A stretch of DNA of 64,000 bases from the NCBI GenBank assembly GCA_964389025.1, contig CAYMCQ010000012.1:1-64000 (forward strand), read 5' to 3'. A program made the position numbers and the translations under genes. This stretch comes from CAYMCQ01 sp964389025. Its GTDB lineage: Bacteria; Verrucomicrobiota; Verrucomicrobiia; Limisphaerales; CAYMCQ01. Under the pieces are notes generated by a model that saw nothing but the letters and a program-made list of their open reading frames with translations, searched no databases and was not told the origin of the DNA. Shown here piece by piece: positions 26,191 to 34,647 of this stretch (positions are counted from its first letter, which is position 1; every line of letters begins with the position of its first letter).

Positions 26191-26276
26191 AGATGAAGGA
26201 TGAAGGATGAAGGATGATGAAACAGCTCGCCCACAGAGTTTGGATTTCAATTCATAATTCATCCTTCATCCTTCAC
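26191..26276. repeat. Inverted heptamer repeat GATGAAG / CTTCATC
   Basis: The left arm has four GATGAAG units (about 26191-26219) and the right arm ends TCATCCTTCATCCTTCA (about 26251-26276). The left arm supplies the start codon of the next gene, and the right arm is translated as HNSSFILHTS inside its N-terminus. Confidence 0.85.
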
Positions 26277-26936
26277 ACTTCGCTCAAGTGGTCAGGCAAG
26301 GCAGCGTTGCGGCTCATTCTGGCGCTCGCCTGCACACCCTCGGTTTCGCTGCTCGCGTTTGACAATTCCAAACCGCCGAATTCTCCTGCCCGGCGCGCAG
26401 TGGTCAAAGTGGAAAATTTTTCGTTGCGCGATCACGAAGAACAATCTCGTGAGCTGTATCGGCAGAGCGAAGCGCGGGCAATTGTGCTGATCTTCACGAG
26501 CACGGGTTGTCCGATCGTGCAGAAGAGCGTTCCCAAGGTAAAAGCACTGCGCGATGAGTTCGGATCCAAGGGCGTGGTTTTCTGGCTGGTTGATTCCAAC
26601 GCGCAGGACGACTTGGAGGACATCAGGCAAGAAGCCGCAGATTTCAAAATTGATCTCCCGATCCTGCTTGATCAATCCCAGGTTGTGGCGAGGTTGCTGG
26701 GTGTGACGCGAACGGCCGAGGCGGTCTGCATCCAGCCGAAATCATGGACTGTGTTTTACCGCGGCGCGATTGACGACCAGTTTGGATACGGAACCGAGAA
26801 GCGACAGGCCAGCCATGCGTATCTGAAAAATGCGCTGACGAGTTTTCTGGCCGGAAAAAAGATCGCGCCCGCCCGCACCGATGTCAAGGGTTGCCGACTC
26901 CAGTTAGAACCGTCCGGCACAGCGGAAAAAAAGTGA
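26214..26936 (+). CDS. Exported redoxin-family protein
   Basis: This 240-residue protein is a paralogue of the redoxin domain of the preceding gene: VKVENFSLRDHEEQSRELYR, STGCPIVQKSVPKVKALRDE and GVVFWLVDSNAQDD align with its counterpart. It again has a single cysteine in STGCPIVQ. The N-terminus up to about residue 22 is encoded by the GATGAAG repeat (SIHNSSFILHTSLK). The true export signal seems to be the following ALRLILALACTPSVSLLAFD. The repeat has therefore probably replaced or extended the original start. The second cysteine of thioredoxin-like sites is missing, so a peroxiredoxin-like or non-redox role is possible. Confidence 0.78.
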   Translation: MMKQLAHRVWISIHNSSFILHTSLKWSGKAALRLILALACTPSVSLLAFDNSKPPNSPARRAVVKVENFSLRDHEEQSRELYRQSEARAIVLIFTSTGCPIVQKSVPKVKALRDEFGSKGVVFWLVDSNAQDDLEDIRQEAADFKIDLPILLDQSQVVARLLGVTRTAEAVCIQPKSWTVFYRGAIDDQFGYGTEKRQASHAYLKNALTSFLAGKKIAPARTDVKGCRLQLEPSGTAEKK

Positions 26937-27167
26937 ATCATCCGGAACTTGCCGGCAACAGAAGACCGGATCAGGCGCATCGAAGTTAAGCGCCAGACAT
27001 TCCTGCTTGTTCCAATCCTCCCGCAAAATATAAAATTCATGCTGTGAATCTCATCAGATTCATGTTCTCCTAAGCAAAATCACAGATGGGTCGCCGGGTG
27101 GCGTCAGTGCCCGCGCGTCAATCGCAAACAAATCGACAAAGTCGGGACTTTATTTCATTAGAGCACC

Positions 27168-27920
27168 ATGACGCCTGCCGACGAAAACGAACAGCCATCG
27201 CCAGACAAGGGACAGTGGTTTGCCACCACGCATTGGAGCGTCGTCTTGACGGCCGGTCAGCAGACCTCGCCGCAAGCGGCGGAAGCGTTGGAAAAATTGT
27301 GCCGCACTTACTGGTATCCTCTCTACGCCTATGTTCGGCGGCAGGGCCATGACGCGCCCGACGCCCAGGATTTGACGCAGGCTTTCTTTGAGCGATTTCT
27401 GGAGGCCAATTTTCTCGAAAGTGTGGATCGTCAGAAGGGCAAATTCCGCTCGTTTCTTTTGGCCGCCCTCAAACATTTCCTGGCGAACGAAAACGACCGG
27501 GTCAAGGCGGAGAAGCGCGGTGGCAGGCAAACTTTTGTTTCACTGGACGATGAAACATTCGAGCAACGTTACCTGCTGGAGCCAATCTCCAATCAGTCGC
27601 CCGAGAAAATCTTTGAACAACGCTGGGCGGTGACTTTGCTGGAACAGGCGTTGGTTCGACTACGCGAAGAGTCTGCTGCCGTTCATGACGCCCGCGAGTT
27701 CGATCTCCTGAAAACATTCCTGTCAGCCGAAAGCAATGAAGGCGAGTATGCCGCCGTGGCCGCGCAATTGGGGACAACCGTTGGGAACGTTGCCGTGACG
27801 GTGCATCGGCTCCGGCAGCGTTACCGGGAAATGGTCCGTAACGAGATCGCGCAGACGGTGCTTAGTCCCGCAGACCTTGATGATGAAATGCACTATTTGT
27901 TTACCGTGCTTACTCAGTAA
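27168..27920 (+). CDS. ECF-type RNA polymerase sigma factor
   Basis: This 250-residue sigma-70 family protein has region 2 features (LEKLCRTYWYPLYAYVRRQG, DAPDAQDLTQAFFERFLEAN, KGKFRSFLLAALKHFLANEN) and a region 4 helix-turn-helix (YAAVAAQLGTTVGNVAVTVH, RLRQRYREM). Such sigma factors are found throughout PVC genomes immediately upstream of large Ser/Thr kinases, as here with a 55-base gap. Control of, or by, the WD40 kinase is likely. Confidence 0.92.
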   Translation: MTPADENEQPSPDKGQWFATTHWSVVLTAGQQTSPQAAEALEKLCRTYWYPLYAYVRRQGHDAPDAQDLTQAFFERFLEANFLESVDRQKGKFRSFLLAALKHFLANENDRVKAEKRGGRQTFVSLDDETFEQRYLLEPISNQSPEKIFEQRWAVTLLEQALVRLREESAAVHDAREFDLLKTFLSAESNEGEYAAVAAQLGTTVGNVAVTVHRLRQRYREMVRNEIAQTVLSPADLDDEMHYLFTVLTQ

Positions 27921-27975
27921 ATTTTGCAGACGAAGGATTTTGCGTAATCGGCGGCCTGATTTCCTTCTGTAGATT

Positions 27976-30900
27976 ATGGAAGCTATGTCTCAGACACGCA
28001 CCTGTCCCAAATGCGGAGCGGAATTGCCCGGCGACGCTTTGGAAGGACTTTGCCCAAGGTGTGTGGCCAGGCTCGCGCTTGATATTGCCCGGCCGGGAAA
28101 ACGCCTCCCGTATTTTGGCGACTACGAACTGTTGGAAGAAATCGCCCGCGGTGGAATGGGCGTGGTTTACAAGGCCCGGCAACTGAGTCTGAATCGTGTC
28201 GTCGCCGTCAAGATGATCCTGTTCGGCCAGTTTGCGAGCCGGGATTTTGTCCAGCGTTTCCGCACCGAGTCCGAAACCGCCGCCAATTTGCATCATCCAA
28301 ACATCGTGGCCATCCACGAGGTGGGCGAGCACGAAGGGCAGCATTATTTCTCGATGGATTATGTCGAGGGAAAGAACCTTGCCGAACTGGTCCGTGAAAA
28401 TCCCCTCCCCGCCGCGCGCGCCGCCAAATACGTTCAGGCCATCACCGAGGCGATCCAATACGCGCACCGGCAGGGTGTCCTGCACCGCGATCTCAAACCG
28501 TCCAACGTCCTCATCGACGCTGCCGACCGTCCGCAAATCACCGACTTCGGGCTGGCCAAACTGCTTTCGGCTGACTCGGACCTGACGGTGACAGGCCAAC
28601 TGCTCGGTTCGCCCAACTATATGTCGCCGGAACAAGCGGCCATGAAGCGCGAGCAGATCGGCCCGCCCAGCGATGTCTATTCGCTCGGTGCCATCCTGTA
28701 TCACCTGCTCACGGGACGGCCGCCCTTTGTGGGCGAGACACTCCATGACGTGGTGCGCCAGGTTTTGAACCATGAACCCGTCGCTTTGCGCGTGCTGAAT
28801 CCCGGCGTGCCGCACGACCTGGACACCATTTGCCTCAAGTGTCTGGAAAAAGACCCGCACCGGCGTTACCAATCGGCGCAAGAGTTGGCCGATGAACTGG
28901 GACGTTTTCTGCGCGATGAACCGATCCGCGCCCGACCGGTTGGTTCGGTGGAAAAACTCTGGCGATGGTCGCGCCGCAACCCGAAGGTGTCCGGCCTCGC
29001 CGGGTCTTTGATCCTGGTTTTCGCCCTCGGTTTCATCGGCGTGCTCTGGCAATGGCACCGGGCGGAGCACAACGCGCGCGCGGAACAGCGGCAGCGCCAG
29101 CGAACCGAGGCGACGCTGGAGAAAATGGAGATTCAGCGGGCTGAAGATTTTTTCACGGCCGATAACTCGGCGTCGGGATTGGCGCAGCTCGCCCGCGTGT
29201 TGCGGCAGAATCCCGCGAATCACGTTGCGGCGGAGCGATTATTGTCCGCGTTGACTCATCGCAGTTTCGCTCTGTCCGTTACCGATCCGCTCAAACATGG
29301 TGCTGTGGTCAATTCCGCCAGGTTTAGTCCAGATGGGAAGCGAGTAGTGACGGCTTCGACCGACAAGACAGCGCGAGTTTGGGATGCGCGCACTGGCCAG
29401 CCGTTGACCGGACCGCTCGGACATGATGATGCTGTCCTTTCCGCCCGGTTCAGCCCGAATGGGCAGCAGGTGGTCACGGCTTCTGCTGACAAGACGGCGC
29501 GGGTCTGGGATGCGCAGTCCGGTCAGCCGTTGACCGACCCGCTCAAACATGAGGCTGGTGTCCGTTCCGTCGAGTTTAGTGCGGATGGCCAGCGCGTAAT
29601 CACGGCTTCGGATGACAAGACGGCGCGGGTCTGGGATGCGCGCACAGGTCAGCTGCTGACCCAGACATTGAAACATGATGCTAGAGTTTACTCTGCGCAG
29701 TTCAGTCCCGATGGGCAGCGGGTAGTCACGGCTTCGGATGACAAGACGGCGCGGGTCTGGGATGCGCGCACAGGTCAGCTGCTGACCCAGACATTGAAAC
29801 ATGATGCTAGAGTTTACTCTGCGCAGTTCAGTCCCGATGGACAGTGGGTAGTCACGGCTTCCTATGACAAGACCGCGCGAGTCTGGGATGCCCGCACTGG
29901 CCAACCAGTGTCCGAGCCGTTTAAACATTACGAGGCGGTCAATACCGCCCGGTTTAGTCCGGATGGCCGGCGGATAGTGACTTCTTCGGACGACAATAGT
30001 GTCCGGGTATGGGATGCCCGCACTGGCCAGCCCGTGACTGAACCGCTCAAACATGAATTTGGAGTTATGTTCGCGGAGTTTAGCCCAGACGGGGAGCGTG
30101 TTCTCACAGCTTCCGGGCTCGGCAACACACGGATCTGGGATGTTCGCACCGGCCGGCCTCTGACTGAGCCGTTCAGACACCACCGTGTGGCTGACCACGC
30201 CGAATTCAGTCCGGATGGGCAACTAGTGGTCACTGCTTCTCGGGACCAGACCGCCCGGGTCTGGGATGTGCGCACTGGCCGATCCCTGCCTATGCCGCTC
30301 AAACATCGCAAGGATGTTTTGACACATAGCAAGGATGTTTTGACAGCCCAATTCAGTCCAGACGGGCAGCGAGTGGTCACGGCTTCAAAGGACACGACCG
30401 CTCAAGTCTGGGATGCCCGCACCGGCCAGCCGCTGACTGAGCCGCTCAAACATGATAGTCCTCTCAGTTCCGCCCAGTTTAGCGCGGATGGAGAGAGAGT
30501 GCTCACCGTTTCCTCCAACACGGCGCGAGTATGGGATGCCGGCAATGGCCGTCCCCTGATTGAACCGGTCAAACACAATGGCGAAATCATTGACGCGCGG
30601 TTCAGTCCAGACGGGCAACTGTTCGCCACGGCTTCGCGCGACATGACCGCGCGGGTATGGGATGCGCGCTCCGGTCAGCCACTCACGGTGCCGCTCAAAC
30701 ACGATGCAGTGGCTTTTTCCGCCCAGTTCAGTCCGGATGGGCAGCAAGTCGTCACGGCTTCGGCTGACGAGACCGCTCGAGTCTGGGATGCGCGTAGCGG
30801 CCAGCCGGTGACTGAGCCGCTCAAGCATGATGGTAGTGTCTGTTCCGCCCAGTTTAGTCCGGATGGACAGCGAGTGGTCACGGCTTCATCGGATTACACC

Positions 30901-31533
30901 GTGCAGATTTGGGACGCTCGCACAGGTCAGGCGCTGGCCCAGCCGCTCACAATTGATAGTCGTTTCCGTTCCGCGCAGTTCAGCCCGGATGGGCAGCGAG
31001 TGCTCACGGTATCCGACGACAAGATCGTCCGGGTCTGGGATGCCCGCACCGGTCAACTGCTGGGCGAGCCGATTAGACTTAACGGTCCTGTCAATTCAGC
31101 GCAGTTTAGCCGGGATGGTCGGCGGGTGGTCACGGCCGCGGGTGACAGCACCGTGCGGGTTTGGGATGCCTATACCGGCCAGCCATTGACCGAGCCGCTC
31201 AATCATTTTACCTGGGTCTATGGCGCTCAATTCAGTCCTGATGGGCAACGTGTGGTGACCGCCGCCGGGCGAAACGCGCGCATCTGGGATGTGCCGGGCG
31301 CGCCCGTGCCGGTGCCACCCTGGTTGCCGGTTCTGGCCGAGGCCGTCATCGGGCAACGGCTAAATCATCAAGGGACGGTTGAAGCTATTTCCGTGACGGA
31401 ACTTTTGAAATTACGGCGGCAGCTTGCGGCGAGTTCCGCGCAAGACTTTTACACTCGTTGGGCAAGGTGGTTTTTTGCTGATCGCGCCACTCGCACAATT
31501 TCGCCTGCCTCGACCATTGCGCTGCCCGAATAG
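27976..31533 (+). CDS. Membrane Ser/Thr protein kinase with 16 WD40 repeats
   Basis: This 1185-residue protein starts with a small zinc-ribbon-like segment (CPKC at 10-13 and CPRC at 26-29). A Hanks-type kinase domain follows, with GGMGVVYKA (59-67), Lys79, HRDLKPSN (170-177) and DFG (190-192). One transmembrane helix is at about 339-359. After a linker come 16 WD40-like repeats of about 42 residues (FSPDG...VVTAS...TARVWDARTGQ), probably forming two propellers on the far side of the membrane. Two repeats are exact DNA duplicates, and one carries a 21-bp internal duplication. The ECF sigma gene upstream points to a signalling pair; the ligand is unknown. Confidence 0.93.
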   Translation: MEAMSQTRTCPKCGAELPGDALEGLCPRCVARLALDIARPGKRLPYFGDYELLEEIARGGMGVVYKARQLSLNRVVAVKMILFGQFASRDFVQRFRTESETAANLHHPNIVAIHEVGEHEGQHYFSMDYVEGKNLAELVRENPLPAARAAKYVQAITEAIQYAHRQGVLHRDLKPSNVLIDAADRPQITDFGLAKLLSADSDLTVTGQLLGSPNYMSPEQAAMKREQIGPPSDVYSLGAILYHLLTGRPPFVGETLHDVVRQVLNHEPVALRVLNPGVPHDLDTICLKCLEKDPHRRYQSAQELADELGRFLRDEPIRARPVGSVEKLWRWSRRNPKVSGLAGSLILVFALGFIGVLWQWHRAEHNARAEQRQRQRTEATLEKMEIQRAEDFFTADNSASGLAQLARVLRQNPANHVAAERLLSALTHRSFALSVTDPLKHGAVVNSARFSPDGKRVVTASTDKTARVWDARTGQPLTGPLGHDDAVLSARFSPNGQQVVTASADKTARVWDAQSGQPLTDPLKHEAGVRSVEFSADGQRVITASDDKTARVWDARTGQLLTQTLKHDARVYSAQFSPDGQRVVTASDDKTARVWDARTGQLLTQTLKHDARVYSAQFSPDGQWVVTASYDKTARVWDARTGQPVSEPFKHYEAVNTARFSPDGRRIVTSSDDNSVRVWDARTGQPVTEPLKHEFGVMFAEFSPDGERVLTASGLGNTRIWDVRTGRPLTEPFRHHRVADHAEFSPDGQLVVTASRDQTARVWDVRTGRSLPMPLKHRKDVLTHSKDVLTAQFSPDGQRVVTASKDTTAQVWDARTGQPLTEPLKHDSPLSSAQFSADGERVLTVSSNTARVWDAGNGRPLIEPVKHNGEIIDARFSPDGQLFATASRDMTARVWDARSGQPLTVPLKHDAVAFSAQFSPDGQQVVTASADETARVWDARSGQPVTEPLKHDGSVCSAQFSPDGQRVVTASSDYTVQIWDARTGQALAQPLTIDSRFRSAQFSPDGQRVLTVSDDKIVRVWDARTGQLLGEPIRLNGPVNSAQFSRDGRRVVTAAGDSTVRVWDAYTGQPLTEPLNHFTWVYGAQFSPDGQRVVTAAGRNARIWDVPGAPVPVPPWLPVLAEAVIGQRLNHQGTVEAISVTELLKLRRQLAASSAQDFYTRWARWFFADRATRTISPASTIALPE
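29601..29840. repeat. Recent 126-bp tandem duplication in WD40 repeats
   Basis: The sequence from about 29601 recurs 126 bases later without a visible mismatch until about 29840, giving two identical blades (TARVWDARTGQLLTQTLKHD). A second, 21-bp duplication of AAGGATGTTTTGACA type lies at about 30303-30345. Confidence 0.88.
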
Positions 31534-31932
31534 AGCCGGATTCAGGCGAACCTTCGAGATGGAAAGCTTTTTGCTGGCCTGACAAAGTTTTTGTGGGCGG
31601 CACTTCATCCTTTCCATGAACCGTCCAAAAGTCCGCGAGGTTTTGGACTGCGCCAGCCCCCTGGCGCTTTGGACTGCGCTGTGTTTGTTGGGAAAGCGCC
31701 AGAGGACTGGCGCAGTCCAAGGCGCTGTCGCGCTCGTCTGAGGTTCATGACCCCGATGCGCGTCCATTCTTGGAGGTCGAAGCTATCCTTGAACCGCACG
31801 GAGTGACGCGCCCTACCTTCGCCGTTTTTCAAAAAAGTAAAGATTCTCTGTAATAGTCCGGCCGATTTTCTTCTGTAAGGAGTAGAAGCCAAAAATAGCT
31901 GTCAATTGCCAACTCAATTGACCCAATGAACC
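31534..31932. other. Intergenic region between the WD40 kinase and the S74 protein
   Basis: This 399-base gap holds repeat B copy 2 (31636-31740). The rest shows only short non-conserved frames. A promoter for the downstream secreted-protein pair should lie in the AT-richer part at about 31830-31900, but no box can be assigned with confidence. Confidence 0.5.
31636..31740. repeat. Palindromic repeat family B, copy 2
   Basis: GGTTTTGGACTGCGCCAG opens the element and ACTGGCGCAGTCCAAGGCGC closes it, so the ends pair (GGACTGCGCCAG with CTGGCGCAGTCC). Inside is GCGCCAG-CCCC-CTGGCGC, with the loop differing from the CCCT seen in copy 1. Confidence 0.85.
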
Positions 31933-34029
31933 ATGAAAAATAAACTGTTCGCATACTTGACGCTGGCGTTGCTCTCAACTCTTAACTTTCAACTCTCAAC
32001 CCTTCACGCCCAGGGCACAGCCTTCACTTATCAAGGCCGGCTCAATGACGGGACCAATCCCGCCAACGGCACCTACGATTTGCGCTTCGCGTTGTTCGAT
32101 GCCGCCGGCGGCGGCGCGCAAATCGGCAGCGCCATCACCAACTCGGCGCTGGCCATCATCGGCGGCGTTTATACCGTCTCGTTGGATTATGGGGCGGGAG
32201 TTTTCACGGGCGCAGGCCGCTGGCTCGAGATGAGCGTGCGCACCAATGGGGGCGGCGCGTTCACGACGCTCATTCCCCGCAATGCGATCACGCCCACACC
32301 CTATGCTATCACGGCTGGCAATGTGACGGGCAGCGTCGCGGCCGGCCAACTCACCGGCGCGATTGCACTCGCGAACATCGGCGCGGGAACCATCACCAGC
32401 ACAATGCTGGCGGCGGGCAGCGTGACGTCCACCCAGCTTGCCGACGGTAGCGTCACCACCGGAGATCTTGCCGACAGTTCGGTGACGGCACCCAAGGTGG
32501 CCACGGTTACCGAGATCGCGTTGCTGACCACTTTCACCAATCCCACCCCGGCGATCAACGACCAGTTCGGCCAGCCGGTGGCGGCGGTGGGGAGCGACCG
32601 GGTGCTCATTGGCGCGGTTGCGGACGACACGGGCGCGACGGAGGCCGGAGCGGCGTATCTGTTCAACGCCAACGGCACGTTGCTGACCACCTTCACCAAT
32701 CCCACCCCGGCGGGTGGCGACCAGTTCGGTTTATCGGTGGCGGCGGTGGGGAGCGACCGGGTGCTCATTGGCACGCCTTACGACAATACGGGCGCGACGC
32801 TTGCCGGGGCGGCGTATTTGTTCAGCACAAACGGCACGTTACTGACCACCTTCACCAATCCCACCCCGGCGATTAACGACACTTTCGGCATCTCGGTGGC
32901 GACGGTGGGGAGCGACCGCGTTCTCATCGCCGCGTATGGAGACGACACGGGCGCGACGGACACCGGGGCGGCGTATCTGTTCAACACCAACGGCACGTTG
33001 CTGATCACCTTCACCAATCCCACCCCGGCGGCCAGCGACTCGCTTGGTCTTTCGGTGGCGGCAGTGGGGAGCGACCGGGTGCTCATTGGCGCGGCTTACG
33101 ACAATACGGGCGCGACGGATGCCGGGGCGGCGTATCTGTTCAGCACCAACGGCACATTGCTGACCACCTTCACCAATCCCACCCCGGCAGCCAGCGAGTT
33201 TTTCGGCAGCGCGTTCGCGGCGGTGGGGAGCGACCGGGTGCTCATTAGCGCGCCGGGGGATGACACGGGCGCGACGGATGCCGGGGTGATGTATCTGTTC
33301 AGCACCAATGGGACGTTGCTGACCACCTTCACCAATCCCACCCCGGCGATCAACGACCATTTCGGCAACTCGGTGGCGGCGGTCGGGGGTGGCCGGGTGT
33401 TCATCGGCGCACGGGAGGACGATACGGGCGCGACGGATGCCGGGGCGGCGTATCTGTTCAGCGTGGACAACTTCACTCCGGGACTGGTGGCCGACACAGT
33501 TCGTGATGGCTCCATCACCACGGCCAGCCTGGCGGATGGCGCGGTCACGGCAGCGAAACTGGATTCCACCATCGGCGTCTGGACGCGTTCGGGCGACGAC
33601 GTCTTCCGTCTGACGGGCAACGTGGGCATTGGCACAGACACTCCGACCAACAAGCTGCACGTGGTCGGCGGCGTCTCAGCCACGGTGTTCGTGACGACCA
33701 GCGACCGCAACGCGAAGGAAAATTTCTCCTCCGTGGATGTGAAAGCGATGCTGGAAAAAGTCGCCGCGCTGCCCATCACGCAGTGGAATTTCAAGCAAGA
33801 CAAGGGCACGCCGCACGTCGGCCCGATGGCGCAGGATTTTTACTCCGCATTCAAGGTTGGCCCCGGCTCAAGCGGCATTGCCACCGTGGACGCCGACGGC
33901 GTGGCGCTCGCGGCGATTCAGGGATTGAACCAGAAGGTTGAGGAAAAAGACGCACGCATTAAAGAACTGGAGCAGCGGCTCGAAAAACTCGAACAACGGA
34001 TGAACCACAAGAACGGAGGCGGGAAATGA
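31933..34029 (+). CDS. Secreted repeat protein with C-terminal S74-type chaperone domain
   Basis: This 698-residue protein has a signal peptide (MKNKLFAYLTLALLSTL, then HAQGTAFTYQGRL). The N-terminal domain is common in secreted Verrucomicrobia proteins. Six 53-residue repeats follow (LLTTFTNPTP, VAAVGSDRVLIG, DDTGATDAGAAYLF), FG-GAP or integrin-alpha-like. The C-terminus matches Peptidase S74/endosialidase chaperones (TTSDRNAKENFSSVDVKAML, QDFYSAFKVG, then a coiled coil of Glu, Leu and Lys). S74 domains trimerise fibres and cleave themselves at a serine; Ser in TSDRNAKE is the candidate. It is likely a trimeric surface fibre. Confidence 0.82.
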   Translation: MKNKLFAYLTLALLSTLNFQLSTLHAQGTAFTYQGRLNDGTNPANGTYDLRFALFDAAGGGAQIGSAITNSALAIIGGVYTVSLDYGAGVFTGAGRWLEMSVRTNGGGAFTTLIPRNAITPTPYAITAGNVTGSVAAGQLTGAIALANIGAGTITSTMLAAGSVTSTQLADGSVTTGDLADSSVTAPKVATVTEIALLTTFTNPTPAINDQFGQPVAAVGSDRVLIGAVADDTGATEAGAAYLFNANGTLLTTFTNPTPAGGDQFGLSVAAVGSDRVLIGTPYDNTGATLAGAAYLFSTNGTLLTTFTNPTPAINDTFGISVATVGSDRVLIAAYGDDTGATDTGAAYLFNTNGTLLITFTNPTPAASDSLGLSVAAVGSDRVLIGAAYDNTGATDAGAAYLFSTNGTLLTTFTNPTPAASEFFGSAFAAVGSDRVLISAPGDDTGATDAGVMYLFSTNGTLLTTFTNPTPAINDHFGNSVAAVGGGRVFIGAREDDTGATDAGAAYLFSVDNFTPGLVADTVRDGSITTASLADGAVTAAKLDSTIGVWTRSGDDVFRLTGNVGIGTDTPTNKLHVVGGVSATVFVTTSDRNAKENFSSVDVKAMLEKVAALPITQWNFKQDKGTPHVGPMAQDFYSAFKVGPGSSGIATVDADGVALAAIQGLNQKVEEKDARIKELEQRLEKLEQRMNHKNGGGK
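31971..32008. repeat. Heptamer repeat inside a signal peptide
   Basis: CTCAACTCTTAACTTTCAAC followed by TCTCAACCCTTCACG shows imperfect CAACTCT-type units. It is translated as LSTLNFQLSTL between the hydrophobic core and the cleavage site of the secreted S74 protein. Confidence 0.7.
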
Positions 34030-34616
34030 AACTGCGAGAGTGGCAGATAGAGGATGGAGAATGGCGCGCCAGCGTTTTGGAGTGCGGCAGTCCTCTGCCG
34101 CTTGCTCACGGCTCGAAACCAACGCGCGGCAATCAAAGCGCCAGAGGGCAGGCGCAGTCCAAGACCTCGCGGAGTCTCTTCACTGTATTCAAATTCACAC
34201 TCATCTTCACCTTCGCCCTTTCTGCCCACGCCCAAAACTTCACCAATGATTCGTTTAAGATTGGCGGCGGCGGCGGAACGATTACAGGCGGAGTTTATTC
34301 GGCAACCGGCACGATTGGCCAACCGGATGCGAGCACATTGTCCAGCAGCGGACAATACAGCGCGGACAACGGGTTTTGGGGAATTGCCGCCGTGGTGCAA
34401 ATGCCCGGCTCGCCGCCGCTCAGTATCACCCACTCGGGCACGAACGCGGTCATTTCCTGGTCGGCATCATTCACCGGTTTTGTTCTGGAGCGAAACCCGG
34501 ATTTGAACAATCCCAATGGCTGGGCGAATCCCGGGGACTCTGTCGTCGTTTCGAACGGGCAGAACACCGTCACCGTGCCGATAAGCGGTTTCAAATATTA
34601 TCGGCTGAGGAAGTAG
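34026..34616 (+). CDS. Secreted hypothetical protein with repeat-derived N-terminus
   Basis: The frame from the ATG at 34026, overlapping the previous stop and preceded by GGAGG, gives 196 residues. Residues 1 to about 49 are translated from repeat B (SVLECGSPLPLAH, SARGQAQSKTSRS). A signal peptide follows only then (LFTVFKFTLIFTFALSAHA). The mature part has a Gly-rich segment (IGGGGGTITGGVYSATGTIG) and a C-terminal beta domain ending FKYYRLRK, typical of small secreted Verrucomicrobia proteins. No start codon lies just before the signal peptide, so the repeat appears to have separated it from its start. Whether it is still exported is uncertain. Confidence 0.65.
   Translation: MKLREWQIEDGEWRASVLECGSPLPLAHGSKPTRGNQSARGQAQSKTSRSLFTVFKFTLIFTFALSAHAQNFTNDSFKIGGGGGTITGGVYSATGTIGQPDASTLSSSGQYSADNGFWGIAAVVQMPGSPPLSITHSGTNAVISWSASFTGFVLERNPDLNNPNGWANPGDSVVVSNGQNTVTVPISGFKYYRLRK
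34071..34180. repeat. Palindromic repeat family B, copy 3
   Basis: GTTTTGGAGTGCGGCAG, TCCTCTGCCGC, then GCGCCAGAGGGCAGGCGCAG and TCCAAGACCTCGCGG. It carries the same order of elements as copies 1 and 2 with more divergence. It is within the open frame of a secreted-protein gene. Confidence 0.75.
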
Positions 34617-34647
34617 GAGGGCTGTTGGGTCAATTCGATTGCCTCGC

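Noticed and set aside
29280..31300. A CRISPR-like or satellite array
   Set aside because: The periodicity of about 126 bases is from WD40 protein repeats.
32520..33470. A DNA repeat array or CRISPR in the secreted protein
   Set aside because: The 159-bp units encode regular 53-residue protein repeats and have no spacers.
31933..34029. Prophage tail-fibre gene
   Set aside because: Only the S74 domain is phage-like. The rest is a secreted Verrucomicrobia protein and no other phage gene is near.
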